The notes under the pieces: model-generated
Databases searched by the model: none
Seen by the model: only the letters and a program-made list of their open reading frames with translations
What the model was told of the DNA's origin: nothing
Source: Thalassia testudinum
Taxonomy: Eukaryota; Streptophyta; Magnoliopsida; Alismatales; Hydrocharitaceae
Assembly (NCBI GenBank): GCA_037157565.1
Contig: JAZHRO010000014.1
Location: forward strand, 103,447,501 to 103,511,500
DNA length: 64,000 bases
Direction: 5' to 3'
In this document: piece after piece, positions 31,080-43,213 of the stretch
Layout of the letters: every line of letters starts with the position of its first letter
How positions within the stretch are numbered: position 1 is the stretch's first letter
Made by a program: the position numbers and the translations under genes

Positions 31080-33832
31080 TGTTATTAAGACCCGTACTGT
31101 TAAAACACTTTAAGACGTCTGGGACTTGGGTCAGACATCTGGTCAGACGTCTGGACGCCTTCCCAGACAATTGGAAATCAAATTTTTTTGTGCGTACATC
31201 CTCAGGTCTACGCAAGTCCTGCGTGTAGACGGTACGCAGCTGCCTTCCTTTTCTCTCCGCCCGTCGAAGAAACCCTAACCCACGCCTACTTAAGCCCCTC
31301 CCCTCTCCCTCGTTCACCACCCCACTTCCAGCCACTCCTTCCTCCAGCGAGAGCGAGAGCAGCGAGTGTAGCCGAGCGAAGCGACGAAGAGGAGGAGCAG
31401 CGAAGGGAAGAGAGGAGGGCGCTCGAGCTCGTGAGGAGTTCACCGGAGAGCGCACGACGAATCGACGCGTGTGCGAGGCGGGAGTTGCATCGGGGAGGTT
31501 CTCCCCAACACTGCTGCAGCCAGAGCAGCAGTCGAGCGGGCACGGTGCGGCCGCGCGTGGCGCGAGGGCAGTCTCTGGTTCTGGGATTTTTCCAGAATCA
31601 GACGTCTGGATCGACGTCCGGACGACGTTGATGACTTCTGGAAGAAGCTCCAGACAAATGAGAGGTATGTCCCGCCACCAACACCTCCCTTTGCGGATAT
31701 GACCATGCAAGCCGTTCTGCCGAGGCACTGCTCTGTGCCCTTTTGAGAAGATTTTGCATCGTGCATGCAGGATTCGTTTCGGGAAGGCTCGGGACACGCC
31801 CTCCCACACAGATCAGACGTCTGGGTGAGACACCAGACGGCGGGAAGCGTCTCCAAACGTCCGGAGAGGTGGTCGAACGTCTGGAACCGGGTCCAGATGG
31901 TTCAGCAGAGTCCATGGATGTCTGAGGAGTAGCGTAGGGTCGAGGTATGGTTCTGGACTTCTTTTAAGACGTCTGGAAGATGTTCCAGACATCTGATATG
32001 AGTCAGGATTGTTGTTTTTGACCCGTTTAGGGTCCGTTTGAGGTCCAATTTCCACAATTAAGATTCCGTTGTTCTCCATTTAAGTTTCTCTACTTGTTGG
32101 AATACCTCTATCCTATTCTGAGTGGTCTTGGATGGTTGATCCTTGTGATAGGACCTCATTCTGTTACGGATTTGGGGTTTGCCGAGGCACGTGGACCTGT
32201 CGATCAAGCCCCCATTACTCCTGGGTTTACTGGTAGAGTGGCTTCCCTTAGTTTAATTACCAACATGAATGCATATTTGGAATGAATGATAGATCCTAGG
32301 GTATGGCATGAATGCTAGGACTAGAAACACTGGAATAGCTGTATGGAATGTATGAATTGCAGTCTTGAATGAATAAACAGAATCATAACAATTGCCTGTA
32401 AATGGATAACAGCTGCCTGTGAAATAGTACTGTCGATAGCGACTGTTGCAAGTAAATTCCTGTTGTTTACAATAAAATACGAGCTGCCTGTATATGAATT
32501 ATTGAATGTTGGAAACACGAGCTACTTGCAAATAAACCTGGAATGTGAATAGAAAAGTTACATGCTACCTGTGTAGAACCAGAGAAATGGAAATAGAAAT
32601 GATGAAACCTAGTATGGCTTGGGCTGAGAAACATGAGCATGAACCCTACGGGGAATTAGGAGAAGAGCTCCTGGAAATAAATGGAATGGAATTGGAATGA
32701 TAATGGGGAAGTGAGCTGGCCCTTAAGTACGGAGTAACAAAGAGAGAGACTGTCTCCTTGTTTAGTGCAGAGCGGAGCTAGCTGCCCTAGGGTTGGGACT
32801 CAAGGATAGGATTAACCACTCTGTACCATCTTTTTGGCCCTCGTGTACACTGTACCGGGGAGAGCTACTAGTGTATGGAGAGAGCTAGCCACCCCACGGG
32901 GCCCAGGGTTCAGCTAGCCATCCTACACTGACTTGTTAGGCCCACTGGGCAAACCATGGTAGTCAGGCGAGGGTGCGCGGACTATGGAGGGGTGAGACCC
33001 CTATTTGGTTCTTAGGGCCTAGACCCCTGTTACTGAGAGGGCTATGCCCCATACTGGTTCCGTGCTGTGCTTTGGGGGAACCCATTAACGAAAATGACTG
33101 ACCGCGTGCCAGTGCGGGGTAGCTACCCGTGCGTTTATCGCACGTGCCACAGTCACCGTTACGTCTGTCAGTGACCTTGGGGTGGTTACTGAGTGTAGGA
33201 TCACCACGAGGGACTCTTCTGGCCAGGAGAGCACCACATGCTACTTCTACTCTTCGAAAAAGACTGCAATCAAGATCGTTCCCACGAGGAACATTTGCGA
33301 TCAAGAAAAAGACCTGATAAATAAACCAAGTGATGAAAGGAAGAATAATTAATTAAAGAAAGAAAGAAATTGAAAAACAATAGCTACCTATCCACCTTTA
33401 CTGTTTAGTTAGTTGGTTGCCACTCTACTCAGCGTTCGTTGACATTTTTGTACTCATAACCTTTTTCAGGTCCAGGTGTTGAGCAGCCAGAGCTTACGGT
33501 TGTAGAGAGTGCTGGGCCCAGTAGAGCTCAGTAGTTGTACCTTTTTGTTGTATTCCATTTCCGTTGTAGTGAGTAATTTGTTACACTTCTGTACTCGTTT
33601 ATTTTAAATTTTATATTCCTGTACCTGTTTAAATTTCCACTATTGTGGTGGTGTGTACTGCAGTAGTTTACTTCTTTACTGTTGTACTTTTGTTACTGTT
33701 AGTTGCTTGCATGGTGAATGTGGTTTATTTTATTGCTTTTTGGTTACTTTCTCGTTGGACGACTAGGTCTTGGGATCAGTCGAGTCGGTCCGGTCTCGTG
33801 TCCTGTTGGGATTCGGGAACCGGGTCGTAACA
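31080..33832 (+). repeat. 3' LTR of Tekay copy 1 (LTR B)
   Basis: The LTR runs from TGTTATTAAGACCCG to CGGGTCGTAACA, 2.75 kb, with inverted TGTTA...TAACA ends. The region 31110-31980 carries about ten ACGTCTGG palindrome variants. A core-promoter-like CTACTTAAG lies near 31288, before a C/T-rich leader. It is homologous to the LTRs at 3203-5994, 33833-35745 and 40760-57204 and to the one at 62857 onward. The right end abuts LTR C with no intervening sequence. Confidence 0.85.
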
Positions 33833-35745
33833 GTTGGTGTAGGGCGGCTAGCTGAATCCCCGGACCCCGTGGGGTGGCTAGCTCTCTCCCTACACTAGTA
33901 GCTCTCCCCGGTACTGTGTATGAGAGGGCCAAGAAGTCGGTACAGAGTGGCCAATCCTAACCCTGGGTCACAACCCAAAGGTGGCTATCTCTGCTTTACA
34001 CTAAAAAAGGGGACAGTCGCTCTCCTTGGTGCTCCGTACTCAAGGGCCAGCTCACTTCCCCACTCACATTTCTAGATCCATTCCATTTAATTCCAAGAGC
34101 TCTACTCCTAATTCCCCGTAGGGTTCATGCTCATATTCCTCATGCCATGCCATACCAAGTTTCATCATTTCTATTTCCATTCTCAGGTTATACATATGCA
34201 GCTTGTATTGCTATCGTACACATTTCCATATACAGATTATATACAGGTAGCTCGTATTTCCATCATTCACATTACCATTCTTAATTTATATACATGCAGC
34301 TCATATTATGTCATTTAACGTATACAACAGGAGATTTACATGCAACAGTTAGCTAGCACAAGTACTTCATATTTCACAGGTAGCTGTTATTCATTTACAG
34401 GCAATTGTTATCATTCTATCTACTCATTCAAGACTGCAATTTAATCATCCAATATAGACATTTCAAGTGTTTCTCATCCTAGGATTCATGCCACATCCTA
34501 GGCTCTACTCATTCATTCCACACATGCATTTAGGTTATAATTAAATTAGGGGGAAGCCACCCTACCAGTAAGCCCAGGAGTATTGGGGGCTTGAACGGCA
34601 GGTTCACATGCCTCAGCAAGCCCCGAACCCGCAATGGAACGAAGTCCTATGACAAGGAACAATCACAAGGAAACTATCAGAATAGTATGGAAAGCCTTCT
34701 AACAAGTAGAGGAACTCACAAGGAACACATCGGTATCTTATTTGCGTTAAACGAAACTCAAATGAACCCTAAATGGGTCAAAAAAATAGGGTTTCTGTCT
34801 CAAATCAGACGTCTGGAACAACTTCTAGACGTCTTAAAAGTGTCCAGTAACATACCTACGTCTCTGTGCCAATCCTCAGATGTCCAAGAACTCTTCTGGA
34901 CCATCTAGACCTAGCTCGAGAGGTCCGACCACCTCTTCGGACATCTGGAAGTGATTCCTGTCGTCTGGTACGTCGCCCAGACGTCTGAAATGCATGGGAG
35001 GGCATGTCCCGCGCCTTCCCGAAGTGAATCCTGCACGAAACCACGCAATCTTCTCAAAAGGGCATGTAATAGGGTATCGGCGGAGCAGCATGCATGGCCA
35101 TATCCGCAAAGAGGATGTACCTTCGCGAAGCCCTCTCCTCAGACATCTGGAACCGCCTCCAAACGTCCTCATCGTCGTCTGGACGTCACTCCAGACATCT
35201 GATTCTGGGAAAAACCCAGAACCAGAACCTGCTTCCGCTCTTTCGCGCCGCATGTGGTCGCGCCTTGCCCCTCCTCACCTACAGCTCTGGCTGTAGCAGC
35301 GTCGGGGAGGACTCCCCCGACTCACTCCTCCTTACGCATGCACCGCTCTGGCCGTGCACTCACTGGTGAGCTCCCACATGAGCTCGTGAGCTCACTCTCC
35401 TCCTCTCCTCACTCCGCTCCTCCTCTACGCCGCCAGGTGCTCTGTCACTCGCGTTGTCTCTCTCGCTAGAGTGGAGAAGAAGAGGGGAAGGGGCTTATGT
35501 GAGGAGAACGTGAGAGGTGAAGGGGGGTTTTATAAGATCGGTGGGTTAGGGTTTTGCTGGAGGCGGGGAGAGAGAGAAGGGGAGGAAAAATGAGAGTACT
35601 ATCTGTGCGTAGCCCATGCGCAGACGTGAGCTCGTACTCAAAATTTTCGATTTCCAGACATTTAGGAACGTGTCTAGATGTCTGACCAAACGTCTGACCC
35701 ACCGTCCAGACATCTTAAAAGGCTCAAACAGCACGGGTCTTAACA
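33833..35745 (-). repeat. Truncated 3' LTR of Tekay copy 2 (LTR C)
   Basis: Read on the minus strand, it begins TGTTAAGACCCGTGC at 35745 and matches LTR D as far as the phrase GTGTAGGG (41650 in LTR D). The last part, corresponding to LTR D 40760-41650 (about 0.89 kb), is missing. The break lies exactly at the end of LTR B, with TAACA shared at the join. A TATA box (CTTATAAAACC) lies near 35530 on the minus strand. The 1.9 kb that remains is an inverted copy of LTR B. Confidence 0.85.
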
Positions 35746-35828
35746 TCATAACAAACTTAAAGGAAGTTTCATCCCTGAAACTTGAGCTAGCTAGGGTACG
35801 GAAAAAGAACAATATACGCATAACAAAC

Positions 35829-38800
35829 TTAAAGAGGACCGAAACCGGTCCAAAAAGATGTTCCCTCAAAAAGTTCTGGGTACCGCTCTCGCATCACACC
35901 TTCAGGCTCCTAGGTAGCCTCCTCGTACCTCTGGATCCTCCACAAGACCTTCACCAAGGGTACCTGCTTCCGTCTCAAAGTTCGGATGGCTCTGTCTAAT
36001 ATCTGTACTGGTCGCTCAGGGTAGGTCAGGTCGTCACCCACCTCGACACTCTCATAGCTCAAAATGTGACTAGGATCGGCAACGTACTTCCTGAGGTTGG
36101 ACACGTGGAACACATCGTGCACACCAGAAAGCTGGGGAGGAAGGGCAAGCCTGTAAGCAACGGGTCCTACCCGCTCCAGGACCTCAAAGGGCCCCACAAA
36201 CCTCAGCGCGAGCTTCCCTTTCACCCCAAAACGCTGTAAGCCCTTCATGGGTGAAATGCGTAGAAAGACGTGATCCCCAACCTCGAACTGCACTTCTCTG
36301 CGCTTCCGATCGACATAGCTCTTCTGTCTACTCTTGACAGTGAGAAGTCGTCTATGAATCTACTCAACCACCTCCTGACTCTACTGGATCAGCTTGGGGC
36401 CAACCTCCCACTTGGTCCCTACCTCAACCCAACTGAAGGGTGTAGTACACCTCCGTCCGTATAGAGCCTCGTAGAGTGCCATGCCGATGCTCTAGTGATA
36501 ACTGTTATTATATGCAAACTCTACCAGGGGCAAGTGCTCCTCCCAAGAGCCCCTCCAGACCAGTACGCAGGCACGCAAAAGGTCCTCAAGCATTTGTATC
36601 GTGCGCTCTGACTGTCCGTCCGTCTGGGGGTGGTATGCCATACTGAACCTCAATCATGTCCCCAAAGCCTACTGAAACTCAGCCCAAAACTGGGACGTAA
36701 AACGGGCATCCCGGTCGAATACAATCTCACGCGGAACTCCGTGCAGACGTACCACGTCATGAATATACCTCTCTGCCAACTGTACTGTTGTTAAGGTGAC
36801 TCGGATCGGCAAGAAACGTGCCGTCTTCGTCAATCTGTCTACAATCACCCAGACTGCGTCGTGCCCTCGCTGGGTAACGAGCAAACCCACCACCAAGTCC
36901 ATGGTGATGCTCTCCCACTTCCACTCTGGCACTGGAAGTGGCTGCAACGGCCATGTAGGCCTCTGATGCTCAGCCTTCACTTGTTGGCACATGAAACACT
37001 GGTGCACAAACTCACCTACATCCCGCTTCATCCCCCTCCACCAAAAGTTGTGTCTCAGATCATGATACATCTTCGTGTTCCCGAGATGTATGGTGAACAT
37101 GGAACCGTGTGCCTCAGTCAGGAGCTCTCTTAGCAACTCCTCGTCTCTGTGAATGCACAAACGTTCCCTCATGCGCAGTACCTCGTCAGTAAAGGAGAAG
37201 TCTCCAGGGTCCCCTGATAGTACACTGTCTCGCAACGACTGCAGGTATGGATCTGTCATCTGTCCTGTGATGATGCAGTCTATCAGCTCTGATCTCGTCT
37301 GTCGTGCCACAATCACTGCCCCACAGTGCCCCAGTAACTCTAAGGGTCGCCAACTGCCCAACTCCTCCATGAGTCTCCAACTCTGTGCCTGTAAACTGGC
37401 CAAGTGGGCTGGCGCCCTTCGGCTCAAGGCACCAGCCACCACGTTGGCCTTCCCAGGATGGTAGGAGATGCTGCAGTCATAGTCCTTTAGGAGCTCTAAC
37501 CAACGTCTCTGTCTCATGTTAAGCTCCTTTTGATCAGACAAATACCTGAGGCTCTTATGATCCATGAATATCTCAAAAGTCTCACTGTACAGGTAGTGCC
37601 TCCATGTCTTCAGTACGAAGACAACAGCTGTCAGCTCTAGGTCGTGGGTAGGGTAGCTATGCTCATGGGGCTTCAGTTGCCGCGAAGCGTAAGCGACAAT
37701 GTGACCCCGCTGCATGAGCACACCCCCTAACCCCTGCAACGAAGCGTCAGTATACATAATGAAATCGCCACTGCTGTCTGGGATGGTAAGCACAGAGCCA
37801 AAGTCAGCCTCTCCTTCAACTCCTGAAAACACGCCTCACAAGAGTCTGTCCAAGAAAAGGGCACGTCCTTTCGGGTCAACTGTGTCATAGGATGGGCAAT
37901 CTGCGAGAAACCCCTGATAAACCGCCGGTAGTAGCCTGCTAGTCCCAAGAAACTACAAATCTCTATCACTGTACGTGGTCTCTCCCACCTGAGCACTGCC
38001 TCTACCTTGGCTGGATCCACAGCCAAGCCATCCCCTAAAATCACATCACCTAAGAAGGTCACCTGCTTCAACCAGAACTCGCACTTGCTGTATTTGGCAT
38101 ACAGCCTACGTCGTCTCAACGTGTCCAGAATCATCCACAAATGCTGTCTGTGCTGCGCTTGATCCGCGAGTAGATGAGCATATCATCAATAAACACCACC
38201 ACAAATTGATCCAGATACGGTCTGAACACCCGGTTCATCAAATCCATGAAAGCAGTGGGGGCGTTGGTCAGCCTAAACGGCATGACCAAAAACTCGTAGT
38301 GTCCGTACCGGGTGCGGAAAGCTGTCTTGGAGACGTCGGTCTTCTTGATCCTCAACTGGTGGTAGCCAGACCTCAAGTCTATCTTGGAGGAAACTGTGGC
38401 ACCTCGCAACTGGTCAAACATATCATCGATCCTCGGCAGTGAATACCTGTTCTTGATGGTGACCCTATTCAGCTGTCTGTAGTCCACACAAAGGCGTAGG
38501 GTACCATCCTTCTTCTTCACAAATAATATCGGGGCTCCCCACGGAGACACACTGGGCCTCACAAAGCCCTTCTCCAATAGGTCCTGTAACTGGGACTTGA
38601 GCTCTCGCAGCTCAAGTGGTGCCATCCTATAAGGTGTTGTAGAAATGGGGCTGGTCCCTGGTACCAGTGAGATCTCGAACTCTATCTCACGCTCAGGCGG
38701 TAGTCCTGGTAGCTCCTCCGGAAACACGTCGGGGTATTCTCTGACCACCGGGATGCTCTGAAAGTCTACCACGGCGTTGGGCTCTGCCACTACACAAGCC

Positions 38801-39449
38801 AAAAAGCCCTCACACCCCTGGCCCAAAAGTCTCGCTGCCCGAAGTGCAGAAATAAACCTGAAGCCTCCGTCCACCGACTGTCTGTGAAACTCAAAAGAAG
38901 GTATCTCCGGGATGGACAAGACAATCTTCCTCTCAAAACAGTCCACCAAAGCGTGGTAAGCAGACAGCCAATCCATCCCTAGAATCACGCCAAAGTCCTC
39001 CATCGGTATCACAATTAGATCAGCAGGGAGGCTGTGTCCCCCACCACTGACCTCACAGTCTATGTAAACCTCCTCAGCTACAAACAACTGACCACCCGGA
39101 CCTCTGATCACAAAAGGATCCTCTAACAACACACAGTCCTATCCCAAACTGACAGCAAAGCTAGCAGCAACAAACGAGTGCATGGCGTCGGAATAAAAAA
39201 GTGTGTAAACTAGTCTGCCGGAAACTGTAACCATACTTGCCACCACTGAACTTGAAGCTCTGGCATCTCTGTGTGTCAGGGCGTTGATACGCCCCTCAGC
39301 TCTCGATGCAGAAGAAGTAGCCACACTCTGCATCGGACGGGTAGCCGCTGGCCGGTACCCTCCCCACGACTGTTGTCCTCCCCCACGCACCTGGGAACCA
39401 CAGCCTCCTGCTCGTCCTCCAACGCTCGGTGCAGGGAGCATCTGCTGAC
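35829..39449 (-). pseudogene. Tekay copy 2 pol: protease, RT, RNase H, integrase-chromodomain (defective)
   Basis: Read leftwards. Protease is at about 39140-39300, but its active site reads YSDAMHSF where the family has a DSGA(T)HSF-type motif, so the catalytic aspartate is lost. RT lies at 38131-39132 ([10 protein letters not shown], active-site FIDDMLIYS). After a frameshift near 38135, the thumb is at 37727-38130. RNase H and integrase lie at 36669-37832 ([10 protein letters not shown]; the integrase finger; [10 protein letters not shown]). The integrase tail with chromodomain-like segment is at 35829-36293 (VQILDRAIRTLRRKQV). Further defects are a stop at 36669, several TAG/TGA codons between 36350 and 36660, and a stop in the final domain near 35912. 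The product could have carried out cDNA synthesis and integration; this copy cannot. Confidence 0.9.
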
Positions 39450-40574
39450 CTCCAGCCCTAGACGGGCAGTTCCTCCTGATGTGGCCCGGTTGGTCACACT
39501 GGTAGCAAAGGGGAACTCGACTCCCACCCTCGGTAGGTCCCTACTAACGGCTGGGCGGGGGTCCAGTGCTGGCGGGGGCCCCCAAAGGCCACTGACGGCC
39601 CTGCAAAGCATGATGGCTCTCTTGCGGGCGCCGCGTGCCTCCTCTCTCGCCAGCCCTGTGAGTAGTCTGACTGGTAGGGCCTCTTCCGTCCACTGTCAGT
39701 GTCATGTGTGGCCGAGTTGGTCTCCTCATAGGTCATAGCTGCCTCCACCACTCTTGAGAACGTGGGCAACTTCAGGGGTTTGACATACCCCCGAATAGCA
39801 GGCCGGAGCCCCTCGGTGAACCTCCATAGGCTCTCCTCCTCAGTAGCCACAGCTGTCGCAGCGAAACGGGACAGCTCCAGAAAACGCGTACGGTATGCGC
39901 TCACAGTCATCGTCCCCTGGCGGAGAGTGTGGAACTCCCTCCTCCTCTAATCCTGCCATGTCTGCGGGAAGTACTACTCGCAGAAGAGGGTGACAAACTA
40001 GTCCCACGTCGGCTTTGCCCCCTCCAGACCTCTGACCGCCCTCCACCCCTGTGTGCCGTGCTCTCCAGCTGGTTCGTGGCAGAGGCCACGTGGCACTCCG
40101 CAGGGGGCGAAGGGTGTCAAACACCTTCTCAATCTGCTCAAGCCAACCCTCCGCCTCAGTCGGGTCCTCATCCCCCTTGAAGGAGGAGGGCTTCAGCTTC
40201 CGAAACTGTCCAAAAAGCTCATAATGTTGCTGCAGTGGGGAAATGAGCATGCCTCCAGGCAGGGAGAGCTCTTGCTCGGAAGTGTCAGAGTGCGGTGGGG
40301 GCAGTGGAGGACCACCCCCTCCCCCACATCCAGCGCTGCATTTGTCTCGTGGTCCCACAGAGGACTCCCCTTCCACGTCCCCACGGAGAGGCGCCCGTGG
40401 AGGCAGGTGGAGCTCCTCTCGTACTATCTCGTGTATCAGCTGGGTGAGGTCTTGGGCCTGAACACCCGAAAGAAGTGGCTAGTCCACAGAAACGTCGGGC
40501 TCAGCACGTCTACCCCTCCAACCTCGTCCACGGCCACGTCCGCAGCCTGCCTCAATGACTCCACGTCGAGGCAT
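39450..40574 (-). pseudogene. Tekay copy 2 gag (defective)
   Basis: The likely start is the ATG at 40574, opening MPRRG followed by an Arg/Gly-rich stretch, as in many plant chromovirus Gag proteins. A stop follows after about 32 codons. The capsid region includes FRKLKPSSFKGDEDPTEAEG near 40140-40230 and, after frame changes around 39920-40120, YRTRFLELSRFA and the following segment at 39494-39910. A CCHC zinc knuckle, CYQCDQPGHIRRNC, lies near 39462-39506 in a third frame. The protein would form the particle and package RNA. Frameshifts make this copy non-functional. Confidence 0.8.
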
Positions 40575-40744
40575 CTCCTGTAAGGAGACACGAACAACAG
40601 AACAGGAAGACGTCAATTCCAATGGACATTCAATAAAAGGACCTCAGAACAGATGTCAAAAGGTACGTTGTGGTGGTTACTCTAGTTACAAGCACATGAA
40701 TTGGTTATTCTCAAGCCAGTTGGTTCACTTCTCGGGACGACTTT

Positions 40745-40756
40745 ACTTTGATATCA
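40745..40756 (-). other. Primer-binding site of Tekay copy 2 (initiator tRNA-Met type)
   Basis: Three bases inside the 5' LTR the minus strand reads TGATATCAAAGT. This resembles TGGTATCAGAGC, the complement of the 3' end of plant initiator tRNA-Met, with G-to-A changes. Its position next to LTR D supports the assignment. Confidence 0.7.
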
Positions 40757-40759
40757 TCT

Positions 40760-43213
40760 TGTTACGACTCGATTCCCGAATCCCTACAGGACACGAGACC
40801 GGACCGACTCGATTGATCCCAAGACCCAGTCATCCAACAAGAAAGTAACCGAAAAGTAGGAAAGTAAACCACATTCACTATGCTAAGCAACTACCAGTAA
40901 AAAGGTACAACAATAAAGAAGTAAAAACTGCTACAGTACATATCACCACCACAACAGTAGAAGTAACAAGTACAGGAACATAAAGAACAGAATGTAAAGG
41001 TATAAGAGTCTACTCACTACAACAGAAAGAAGTACAACAAGGAAGCTACAACTACTAGGCTCTACTGGCCCAACACCCTCTGCAGCGGTAGGCTCTGACT
41101 GCTCAACGCCTAGACCTGAAAAAGGGTTGTGTGTACACAAAGTCAGCGAACGCTGAGTAGAGTGGCAACCAACTAACTAAAGCAGTAAAAGTGGACAGGT
41201 AGCTGTTGCTTTTCAATTACTTTCTTTAACTAATTATTCTTTTTCACCACTTGATTTATTTATCAGGTTTCTTTCTTGATCTTGAATGTTCCACGTGGGA
41301 ACGATCTTGATTGCAGTCTTTTCCGAAGAGAAGAAGGCACACGTGGTGCTCTCTTAGCCGGGAGAGTCCCCCGTGGTGATCCTACACCTAGTCAACCACC
41401 CCAAGGTCACGGATAGACATAACGGTGACTATGGCATGCACGATAAGTGCACGGGTAGCTACCCCTCACTGGCACGCAGTCAGTTGTTTCCGTTAGCGGG
41501 TGCACCCAAAGTACAGCACGGAACCAGTATAAGGCCTAGCCCTCTCAGTAACAAGGGTCTAGCCCCTAAGAACCAAACAGGGGTCTCGCCCCTCCACAGT
41601 CCGCGCACCCTCACCTAACTACCCTGGTTTGCCCAGTGGGCCTAACAAGTCGGTGTAGGGCAGCTAGCTGAATCCCCGTGCCCCGTGGGGTGGCTAGCAC
41701 TCTCCCTACACTAGTAGCTCTCCCTGGTATCGTGTATGTGAAGGCCAAGAAGTTGGTACAGAGTGGCCAATCCTAACCCTGGGTCCCAACCCAAGGAAGG
41801 CTAGCTGCGCTCTGCACTAAACAGGGGGATAATCGCTCTCCTTGGTACTCCATACTCAAGGGCCAGCTCACTTCCCCACTCACATTTCTAGATCCATTCC
41901 ATTTAATTTCAGGAGCTCTACTCCTAATTCCCCGTAAGGTTCATGCTCATATTCCTCATGTCACGCCATACCAGGTTTCATCATTTCTATTTCCATTCTC
42001 AGGTTATACATATGCAGCTTGTATTGCTATCGTACACATTTCCATATACAAATTATACACAGGTAGCTCGTATTTCCATCATTCACATTACCATTCTCAA
42101 TTTATATATAAGCAACTCGTATTATGTCATTTAACGTATACAATAGGAGATTTACATGCAACAGTTAGCTAGCACAAGTACTTTATATTTCACAGGCAGC
42201 TGTTATTCATTTACAGGTAATTGTTATCATTCTATCTACTCATTCAAGACTACAATTCAATCATCGAATACAGACATTTCAAGTGTTTCTCGTCCTAGGA
42301 TTCATGCCACATCCTAGGTTCTACTCATTCATTCCACACATGCATTTAGGCTATAATTAAATTAAGGGGAAGCCACTCTACCAGTAAATCCAGGAGTATT
42401 AGGGACTTGAACGGCAGGCTCACGTGCCTCAGTAAGCCCTGAACATGCAACGAAATGAAATCCTATGACAAGGAACAATCACAAGGAAACTATCAAAACA
42501 GTATGGAAAGCCTTCTAACAAGTAGAGGAACTCACAAGGAACACATCGGTATCTTATTTGCGTAAAATGAAACTCAGACGGACACTAAACAGGTCAAAAA
42601 AATAGTGTTTCTGTCTCAAATCAGACGTTTGGAACAACTTCTAGACGTCTTAAAAGTTCCAGTAGCATACCTAAGTCTCTGCGCTAATCTTCAGATGTCC
42701 AAGAACTCTTTTGGACCATTTGGACCTAACTCCAGACATCCGACCACCTCTCCGAACGTCTGGAAGTGATTCCCGTCATCTGGTACGTTGCCCAGACGTC
42801 TGAAATGCATGGGAGGGCGTGTCCCATGCCTTCACAAAGTGAATCCTGCATGAAACCACGTAATCTTCTCAAAAGGGCATGCAATAGGGTATCGGCAGAG
42901 CGGCCTACATGGCCGTATCCGCAAAGAGGATGTACCTTCGTGAAGCCCACTCCTTAGACATCTGGAACCACCTCTAGACATCCTCACCGTCGTCTGGACG
43001 TCAGTCTAGATGTCTGATTCTAGGAAAAACCTAGAGCCAGAACCTGCTTCCGCTCAATCGCGCCGCGCGTGGCCGTGCCTCGCCCCTCCTCGCCTGTAGC
43101 TTTGGCTGCATCAACTTCAGGGAGGACTCCCCCGACGCACTCCTCCTCGTGCATGCGCTGGTCCAACCGTGCACTCACCGGTGAGCTCCCACACGAGCTC
43201 GCGAGCTCACTCT
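40760..43213 (-). repeat. 5' LTR of Tekay copy 2, part 1 (LTR D, 3' portion)
   Basis: On the plus strand this begins TGTTACGACTCGATTCCC at 40760, the inner end of the LTR next to the primer-binding site, and runs to the Athila insertion point. The last five bases ACTCT (43209-43213) are the target duplication. It carries the region missing from LTR C and clusters of ACGTCTGG palindromes near 42610-43020. The LTR resumes at 56903. Confidence 0.88.

Larger units (their letters stand above)
28332..33832 (+). mobile_element. Tekay-type chromovirus copy 1, 5'-truncated
   Basis: This element consists of the RT-RNaseH-integrase part of pol and a complete 3' LTR (31080-33832). Everything upstream of the RT core (5' LTR, gag, protease) is missing. 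Homology to copy 2 starts abruptly at CTACGCCTTTGTGTGG (28332). Copy 2 lies on the minus strand to the right, and together they form a large inverted repeat. Confidence 0.85.

Noticed and set aside
30994..31809. 271-codon antisense frame across the start of LTR B
   Set aside because: The matching LTRs (C, D) do not keep it open, and it runs through U3/R sequence.
39276..40583. Open frames on the plus strand opposite Tekay gag
   Set aside because: GC-rich shadow frames of the minus-strand gag and protease coding sequence.
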